From positions 1-10,372 of the forward strand of contig JANHAI010000021.1 of assembly GCA_024464205.1 (NCBI GenBank): a stretch of DNA of 10,372 nucleotides, given 5' to 3'. The stretch is from Candidatus Methanomethylicia archaeon. GTDB taxonomy: Archaea > Thermoproteota > Methanomethylicia > Methanomethylicales > Methanomethylicaceae. The first letter of the stretch is position 1. The number at the start of each line of letters is the position of its first letter. This document shows, piece after piece, positions 6,179-10,372 of the stretch. A program made the position numbers and the translations under genes. The notes beneath the pieces are model-generated. The model was not told where the DNA came from, searched no databases, and saw only the letters and a program-made list of their open reading frames with translations.

Positions 6179-6838
6179 TCACTCCTTAAAAACAGACCTT
6201 ATTTTATTTACTCCATCATAAGCGTCCTTACAATAAATTATCCCAAGCTCACTTGCAAGCTGTGGACTGGTAGCATATCCGCCAATAATGATTTTGGTCT
6301 TGTCGCCCCTAAGCTCCCTTACCCGCTCAACCGTCTTCCTCAGCGAAATGAGGCCAGGCGAGACGAGCGTCGAGCACCCTACCAAATCGGCATCGACTTC
6401 TACTGCCTTCTTGGCAAAGGTCTCTGGCGGGACATCAACACCTACATCATATACTTCGAATGATGATGCCTCGAACATTGTCTTGACTAAGTTTTTCCCT
6501 ATGTTGTGTATGTCGCCTTCGACGGTCCCCAAGACCACTTTTAGCTTTTTGCCTTGTGACGGTGCAGCCTTTAGTGCTGGCTCAATTATGGCTAGCCCTT
6601 TCCTGAACGCGTCAAAAGTAATTACTAGCTCTGGTAGGAAGGCCTGTTTGTTGGATAGTTGTTCGCCAACATGCAGCACACCTTTTGCCATTGCATCGAG
6701 TATGGTTTGCGCAGCTACGCCTTTGGAAACCAGATCGTTGACATATTTTACAGATTCGTCGGACATGCCATTTATGACGCTGTTTTTAAGCGCCTCCAAT
6801 AACGGCTCACTTTCTCCGCCTACACCCAAATAAACCAC
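6179..6838 (-). CDS. Corrinoid (methyl-carrier) protein, MtaC/MtbC/MttC-like
   Basis: This 219-residue protein carries an alkyl or methyl group on cobalt. Residues about 10-90 form the helical cap domain (B12-binding_2 type, with ALKNSVINGM and FLPELVITFDAF). Residues about 98-215 form the Rossmann-like B12 domain. The signature GTVEGDIHNIGKNLV (104-118) contains the DxHxxG motif with Asp109, His111 (lower cobalt ligand) and Gly114, followed by the base-binding elements GCSTLVSP and IIIGGYA. Length fits MtaC-type carriers. No substrate-specific partner (MtaB, MtmB, MtbB or MttB type) is in the window, so the donor is unknown. The frame starts with GTG at 6838, with no real Shine-Dalgarno but with a TATA-like box about 27 bases upstream, so the mRNA is probably leaderless. 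A TTG at codon 4, preceded by GGTGG, is the alternative. Confidence 0.93.
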   Translation of the reverse strand: MVYLGVGGESEPLLEALKNSVINGMSDESVKYVNDLVSKGVAAQTILDAMAKGVLHVGEQLSNKQAFLPELVITFDAFRKGLAIIEPALKAAPSQGKKLKVVLGTVEGDIHNIGKNLVKTMFEASSFEVYDVGVDVPPETFAKKAVEVDADLVGCSTLVSPGLISLRKTVERVRELRGDKTKIIIGGYATSPQLASELGIIYCKDAYDGVNKIRSVFKE

Positions 6839-6860
6839 CGAATTTTTATTGTGGATTACA

Positions 6861-6870
6861 TTATATAATA
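6861..6870 (-). promoter_or_regulatory. TATA box of the corrinoid protein-methyltransferase-mcr operon
   Basis: On the minus strand TATTATATAA is preceded by ATACAAAG, a plausible BRE. Its centre is about 27 bases upstream of the GTG at 6838, which is the archaeal TATA-to-start distance, so transcription should begin at or next to that codon. It lies in a 285-base gene-free region of very high AT content (6839-7123). Confidence 0.6.
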
Positions 6871-6871
6871 C

Positions 6872-6946
6872 TTTGTATTATGATGTTATATCTTATTTTT
6901 ATTTCAATTTATACAAATTCATATTTTGTATTCTTTTGTACACAAA
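6872..6946. repeat. Cluster of TTTGTAT-like half-sites, candidate operator
   Basis: On the plus strand TTTGTAT occurs at 6872-6878 and 6925-6931, its inverse ATACAAA at 6911-6917, and TTTGTACACAAA (5-base arms, 2-base spacer) at 6935-6946. The pair 6911-6917/6925-6931 is a perfect 7-base inverted repeat with a 7-base spacer. The copy at 6872 abuts the TATA box, where it doubles as the BRE position. This arrangement suits binding of a dimeric regulator upstream of the operon. The AT-rich background raises the chance of coincidence. Confidence 0.4.
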
Positions 6947-7102
6947 TAATGGGAAATTTTTATTTTAAAGTAATGAGTGTTTAAAAAATGATGAGGTTAA
7001 GACTGCATCCATCTGAGTATCGACAAAGGCTGAGTGTTTGGGTATGTCAAATCATATGAATAATATGAAATAAGAAAAGAAGTATTTTTGTCGTATCACG
7101 AG

Positions 7103-7117
7103 AAAAAAATAAAAAAA
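7103..7117 (-). terminator. T-tract terminator after the symporter gene
   Basis: Seven bases after the TAA of the symporter, the transcribed strand has seven T, one A and seven T. This is typical of archaeal T-rich termination and separates the ligase-symporter unit from the corrinoid-mcr unit. Confidence 0.65.
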
Positions 7118-7123
7118 TGGAGG

Positions 7124-8626
7124 TTATTTGAAAAGGAGCTTTACGATGTCTTCTGGCGCTTTGCCGAAACGGTTCCCGATCACAGTTGCGATGATGGACA
7201 GCGGGACCCCTATGAAGAATGGATCGATAGGGCATTTCGCCACATTGAAGATGGCGAGCCAGATATTATTTGAGTACAAGTACCATAATTGGGATGAAAG
7301 GAACCCAACGACCATTCCAGTCAGTGCTCCAGTCTTGTTTGCACCTTTTATGAAGACCGCTGCTAAGATCGGTCCCATGAATGCGCTTGCCAGCACTCGC
7401 CAAGTGTATGATGCTAGTTGGTAAATGAGGCCGGTCGAGAAGATGGCGGCTACAATGCACGACCCAAGGCTGAGGACGAGGGATAGCACCTTTGTTGTGT
7501 TCAGTTGGCCCTTGTCTGTGATTTTTGGTTTCAATATTGGTATGATCAAATCCCTAGTAACTGTGCCAGCCATTAGATGAACCAGAGCGTCGATGGTTGA
7601 GACCGCGGCCCCTAATATCCCTATCAGGAAGAGGGCGGCCAGCCAAGAGGGTAATGCCAGATTCACGAAAGTCGGGATTATCACATTGTCATTTGCAATT
7701 GTCATAACATCAATCCCATATTCCGGGAGAGCCAGAATTGCCCTTGAGAGCGGACCATAGGAATATGCCGCTAACGGGAAGATGAGAGAGCCAAAAACAG
7801 CGATCACCATTGCCTTCTTCACATCCATCTTGCTGCATATTGTAGAGTACCTGAGCACCATCTGGGGTTGGGCCAACATCCCAAACCCCATCACTGCAGT
7901 CAGCCCTATCATCGTGGTCCAAAGTGGAGAGCCAAGTGCAGGGAATGTGACGGCCGAGATGCTAATTGATGCCAAAGCTTCATGTGCTGGTAGAAAGCCA
8001 CCCAAAATGCTGTAGCTCACCGTCCAAACGCAAACGACAGCGACCGTCATGATTATCCCTTGTAGAAACTCTGCCAGTGTTGCTGAAAAAAGACCTCCGG
8101 TAAAGACGTATAGGGCTATGATTATCCCCGAAGCAACGATCCCTACCCATATCGGCATATTAACCAACAGCGACAGGGCGGTTCCCATGGCAAGGAAGGC
8201 TGATACAGTATAGGGGATTATGAAGATCGCAGTCAGCAATGAAGACAAGGAACCAAGCAACTGGCTTTTGAAGCGAAGTGTCAAGAATTCAGAGAATGTC
8301 ATTGCGCCCAGGCTCCTAAACATTTTAGCCAAAGTTGGAGCCAAAACGGCAAACGCTATCAAGGCGGCCACTGGATGCCACATGCCTATGACTGTTGCGC
8401 TCATGCCCCATTTGCTCGCTGAGCCGGCAAAGCCAACCATCAGTACGGCGCTAAAGTACGTGGCGAAGAAGGCAACCCCCATGATCACCCCTCCAATCTG
8501 GAAATTGCCCACATACCAATCTGAGCAGCTTTTTACCTTATTGCGGCTGATCCAGCCGATGAACGCCAGCATGCTCATGTAGATTATGACTATCGCTAAG
8601 GATACAGGGTTTATTCCATCCATCAT
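7124..8626 (-). CDS. Sodium:solute symporter (SSS family)
   Basis: From the ATG at 8626 this is a 500-residue membrane protein with about 13 hydrophobic segments, the normal size for SSS (LeuT-fold) transporters such as PutP and the monocarboxylate/pantothenate carriers. Family marks are FSAVLMVGFAGSASKWG (about 58-74), GMLAQPQMVLRYST (about 249-262) and AAVSTIDALVHLMAGTVTRDL in the helix that forms the Na2 sodium site (about 340-360). The open frame extends 30 codons further up, but that part overlaps the small membrane protein gene in another frame, is cysteine- and asparagine-rich rather than membrane-like, and lacks a ribosome site; the ATG at 8626 has GGGGGGAGAGA directly upstream. It shares an ATGA overlap with the small gene. 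The substrate is probably a carboxylate, judged by the coupled CoA ligase; this is inference. Confidence 0.93.
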   Translation of the reverse strand: MMDGINPVSLAIVIIYMSMLAFIGWISRNKVKSCSDWYVGNFQIGGVIMGVAFFATYFSAVLMVGFAGSASKWGMSATVIGMWHPVAALIAFAVLAPTLAKMFRSLGAMTFSEFLTLRFKSQLLGSLSSLLTAIFIIPYTVSAFLAMGTALSLLVNMPIWVGIVASGIIIALYVFTGGLFSATLAEFLQGIIMTVAVVCVWTVSYSILGGFLPAHEALASISISAVTFPALGSPLWTTMIGLTAVMGFGMLAQPQMVLRYSTICSKMDVKKAMVIAVFGSLIFPLAAYSYGPLSRAILALPEYGIDVMTIANDNVIIPTFVNLALPSWLAALFLIGILGAAVSTIDALVHLMAGTVTRDLIIPILKPKITDKGQLNTTKVLSLVLSLGSCIVAAIFSTGLIYQLASYTWRVLASAFMGPILAAVFIKGANKTGALTGMVVGFLSSQLWYLYSNNIWLAIFNVAKCPIDPFFIGVPLSIIATVIGNRFGKAPEDIVKLLFK

Positions 8627-8781
8627 TCTCTCCCCCCTTTCCTTGCACGTGCCCAGATGATTATTGCAATTATTGCAGAGGTGAAGCCTGGCACCCAGCC
8701 TCCCAAGACTATCCACCAGTCTAGACCCAAGGGGCTAAGGTTTACAGCTGTTTCAGCGACTAGGGCAAGAATGCCAATCAC
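8623..8781 (-). CDS. 52-residue two-helix membrane protein between ligase and symporter
   Basis: This gene is easily missed because of its length. It starts with GTG at 8779-8781, overlapping the TGA of the ligase as GTGA, and its own TGA overlaps the symporter ATG as ATGA. GAGGGG lies 9 bases before the GTG. The translation has a hydrophobic first segment (VIGILALVAETAVNL), a turn with LSPLGLD, a second helix from WWIVLGGWVPGF through AIIAIIIW, and a basic tail (ARARKGGRE), so the tail should face the cytoplasm. Some bacterial SSS transporters have small membrane partners (for example YhdT beside PanF), and this protein is a good candidate for an analogous subunit. I do not recognise its family. 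Perfect overlaps on both sides and the coherent two-helix composition argue that it is real. Confidence 0.78.
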   Translation of the reverse strand: MIGILALVAETAVNLSPLGLDWWIVLGGWVPGFTSAIIAIIIWARARKGGRE

Positions 8782-10094
8782 GAGAAGAGCCCCCTCATGT
8801 CGACAACTCTTTTTGCTTTGCCCTCTGCGCGAGGTATTGTCCCTTGTGGGACTATTTCTACATTAGTCCTAAGCAGTGTTGCCTCCTTGATCTCATTGAA
8901 TATGGCAGCTTGGAGCCTCTTCTGCGCCTCGATATCATTGGATAAGCCATTGTTGGCCTCGACCTTCACTGTAATGTCGTCGATTCCTGTCAGCACGATC
9001 TGGAAGTTGCCATTACACTCCTTGTGTGATGCAACGATCCTCTCCACATTTGAGGGGTAGATGCCGATGCCCCTGACTTTGATCATGTCATCGATTCTGC
9101 CCTTTATCCAGTCAACCCTCCTGTGGGAGCGGCCGCACTCGCAGTCACCGTCCAAAAAGCGCGTTATGTCTCCTGTCCTGTACCGAATTATAGGCATGGC
9201 CTCCCTGCTGAGGGGCGTGATCACCAGCTCGCCTTCCTCCTCAACTTCAACCTGCTCGCCAGTCTTTGGATCCACAATCTCGGCCAAGAAGTGGTCTTCC
9301 CACACATGTAGTCCAGACTTGAACTTGCACTCTATCGCAACGCCAGGCCCCCCTACCTCAGCAAATCCATAATTATTGAACGCTTCGATGCCTAAGGCGC
9401 CCTCTATCTTCTTACGCATCTCCTTTGTCCAAGGCTCAGCGCCAAGGATTCCGCGCTTTATCCTTAGCGACGATCGGAGACCTTCCTGAGATTCAAAGAT
9501 CTCTATCATCCGCAGTGCGAAAGACGGTATGGCGTGGAAGATGGTAACGCCAAAGTCCTTCATGGTTTCAATTTGCTTCTCCGGGTGGGCAGAACCAAGA
9601 GGCACGACGGTCAGCCCAAGGCGCTCGGCCCCCTGTATTAGGCCAAGGCCTCCTGTGAACATGCCTTGGGAAGTCGTGTTCTGAAATACGTCCCCTTTCT
9701 CCGCCCCAATCGCAGCGAGGCCCCGTGCCATCAGTTCAGACCAGATTTTGAGGTCTGAACGCGTGTAGAACGTCGTTATTGGCTTATTGGTGCTTCCTGA
9801 GGAAGTGTGAATTCGAACGACTTGAGATAGCGGCACAGCCAAGGCGCCAAATGGGAAGCAGCTCACGATTTCCTTCTTTGTAGTGAATGGGAGTTTGGCG
9901 AGATCATCGATTCCTCTGAATGTTTCCAATTTGCATTCTTCTATTTTTTTTCTCAAGAAAGGGATTCTTTGAGCCCTCTTGAAAGCTTTCATTAGTTTCT
10001 TGTTTTGGACTTCCCTGATCGCAGCGCTGGCGATCAGCTCGGAAGACGGTTGGAAGAAATTATTATTGACAGTAAAGACGGTCACTTCTTTCAA
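8778..10094 (-). CDS. AMP-forming CoA ligase, phenylacetate-CoA ligase (PaaK) family
   Basis: This 438-residue enzyme activates a carboxylic acid with ATP to an acyl-adenylate and then a CoA thioester. The N-terminus (FFQPSS...RIPFLRKKIEE) matches the opening of PaaK-type ligases. The phosphate-binding loop is TSSGSTNKP (97-105), with Asn103 where Gly is usual. The adenylate motif is YGFAE (242-246), followed by RYRTGD (304-309), a CECGR knuckle (318-322), the hinge KGRIDDMIKVRG (331-342) and the C-terminal PRAEGKAKR with catalytic Lys426. Length is normal for the family (about 430-440). The substrate may be phenylacetate, another aromatic acid or a short acid; the motifs do not decide. The start is a TTG at 10094, since an in-frame TAG lies four codons upstream, though GTG at codon 4 is possible. 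Its stop is coupled to the small membrane protein gene, linking it to the symporter. Confidence 0.92.
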   Translation of the reverse strand: MKEVTVFTVNNNFFQPSSELIASAAIREVQNKKLMKAFKRAQRIPFLRKKIEECKLETFRGIDDLAKLPFTTKKEIVSCFPFGALAVPLSQVVRIHTSSGSTNKPITTFYTRSDLKIWSELMARGLAAIGAEKGDVFQNTTSQGMFTGGLGLIQGAERLGLTVVPLGSAHPEKQIETMKDFGVTIFHAIPSFALRMIEIFESQEGLRSSLRIKRGILGAEPWTKEMRKKIEGALGIEAFNNYGFAEVGGPGVAIECKFKSGLHVWEDHFLAEIVDPKTGEQVEVEEEGELVITPLSREAMPIIRYRTGDITRFLDGDCECGRSHRRVDWIKGRIDDMIKVRGIGIYPSNVERIVASHKECNGNFQIVLTGIDDITVKVEANNGLSNDIEAQKRLQAAIFNEIKEATLLRTNVEIVPQGTIPRAEGKAKRVVDMRGLFS

Positions 10095-10111
10095 TAGTAT
10101 GCACTATGCAT
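10091..10111 (-). other. Possible leader minigene (six codons) coupled to the ligase start
   Basis: A strong GGAGGT (10114-10119) stands 19 bases from the ligase TTG, too far to serve it, but 2 bases before an ATG that opens MHSAYY followed by TGA. That TGA overlaps the ligase TTG as TTGA, the same type of overlap seen at the next two junctions. Translation of the leader could deliver ribosomes to the weak TTG. The 2-base spacing is short and the ORF is tiny, so this is tentative. The segment also holds a 5-base inverted repeat (ATGCA, 3-base loop, 10099-10111). Confidence 0.35.
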
Positions 10112-10199
10112 CTACCTCCAAAATTTCTGACAATTCAAGTCTTTGGACTATAGGATTGCATGGCTGATCCTTAATAAACGCAAGTCCTCCAGCCAGTTT

Positions 10200-10319
10200 T
10201 CACCCTATTTGTCCTCCAGACGCTTTCAACAATTCTAAAAGCAAATATTTAAGCATTATGTCTTTGGCAAGCCATCGCCTATCCTCATTGTGATATCCAT
10301 GAACGGATCTACTTTTCAT
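10200..10319 (-). CDS. Hypothetical short ORF upstream of the ligase, possibly a broken gene
   Basis: An ATG at 10319 opens 39 codons (start MKSRSVHGYHNEDRRWLAKD, helical middle LKYLLLELLKASGG) ending in TGA. The same frame then stays open for another 31 codons (KLAGGLAFIKDQP onward, 10107-10199) to a TAG at 10104-10106. Together they would give about 71 residues with ordinary, amphipathic composition. I do not recognise the product and no Shine-Dalgarno precedes it. It may be a small gene, a remnant interrupted by one nonsense codon, or chance; the 278 bases between the ligase and the window end hold nothing else convincing. Confidence 0.25.
   Translation of the reverse strand: MKSRSVHGYHNEDRRWLAKDIMLKYLLLELLKASGGQIG
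10244..10253. promoter_or_regulatory. TATA-like box in the right-hand intergenic region
   Basis: AAATATTTAA (plus strand) is nearly symmetric. On the minus strand it would start transcription near 10220, giving the ligase operon a leader of about 125 bases. On the plus strand, where AAAAGC precedes it, it could instead serve a gene beyond the right edge. The direction cannot be settled from the window. Confidence 0.35.
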
Positions 10320-10372
10320 AATGGCAAGAGAACGCCCTACTGTTCAAAGGTTGCCGGCGAGAGAGGCGATAT

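Noticed and set aside
6288..6833. A 181-codon open frame on the plus strand opposite the corrinoid protein.
   Set aside because: It mirrors the codon pattern of the corrinoid gene, has Ser/Thr-rich non-homologous composition and no ribosome site; it is a shadow.
7088..7273. A 61-codon plus-strand frame at the end of the symporter gene.
   Set aside because: Most of it lies antisense to the symporter C-terminus, and it begins in the T-tract region without a ribosome site.
8627..8716. A 30-codon N-terminal extension of the symporter.
   Set aside because: It overlaps the small membrane protein gene, contains no membrane segment and has no ribosome site, whereas ATG 8626 has one.
10299..10372. 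Two plus-strand frames (from ATG 10299 and ATG 10320) that stay open to the right edge.
   Set aside because: They are at most 25 codons, in competing frames, without a ribosome site; a gene beyond the edge is possible but cannot be supported.

Overview
The window is archaeal. It encodes the three subunits of a methyl-coenzyme M reductase (MCR) family enzyme, a corrinoid protein and a coenzyme M-type methyltransferase, and it shows archaeal TATA-like boxes and T-tract terminators. All recognisable genes lie on the minus strand, so the window reads right to left. I cannot place it in a phylum from sequence alone. MCR-bearing or alkyl-CoM-reductase-bearing Bathyarchaeia, Syntrophoarchaeales, Archaeoglobi, Asgard (Helarchaeales) or related lineages are all possible.

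Right block (about 10094 to 7124): a phenylacetate-CoA-ligase-family AMP-forming ligase, a previously easy-to-miss 52-residue two-helix membrane protein, and a sodium:solute symporter. They are joined by 4-base stop/start overlaps (GTGA and ATGA), so they look like one translationally coupled operon for taking up a carboxylic acid and activating it to its CoA thioester. A double T-tract ends this unit. A short leader ORF with a strong ribosome binding site may precede the ligase.

Middle: a roughly 285-base, very AT-rich intergenic region (6839-7123) carries the promoter of the next unit and several copies, direct and inverted, of a TTTGTAT-like half-site.

Left block (6838 to 1): a corrinoid protein, a MtaA/UroD-fold corrinoid:CoM methyltransferase, a small seven-cysteine zinc-ribbon protein, then mcrA, mcrB and mcrG, followed by two membrane-anchored alpha/beta hydrolases (the second is cut by the window edge). 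Gaps are a few bases or overlaps, except about 28 bases before the zinc-ribbon gene. The subunit order A-B-G without mcrC or mcrD differs from the classical methanogen order B-D-C-G-A.

The main discovery candidate is the alpha subunit. Its fold-defining regions, the nickel-ligand Gln and the CoB-site His are kept, but the positions equivalent to M. marburgensis Phe330, Tyr333, methyl-Arg271, thio-Gly445, didehydro-Asp450 and methyl-Cys452 are Ala, Arg, Tyr, Ala, His and Gln. The beta and gamma subunits keep their canonical active-site residues. This suggests a remodelled MCR homologue, perhaps acting on something other than methyl-CoM, genetically wired to an alkyl-transfer corrinoid pair and sitting beside a carboxylate uptake and activation operon. 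The substrate is not determined by the sequence.
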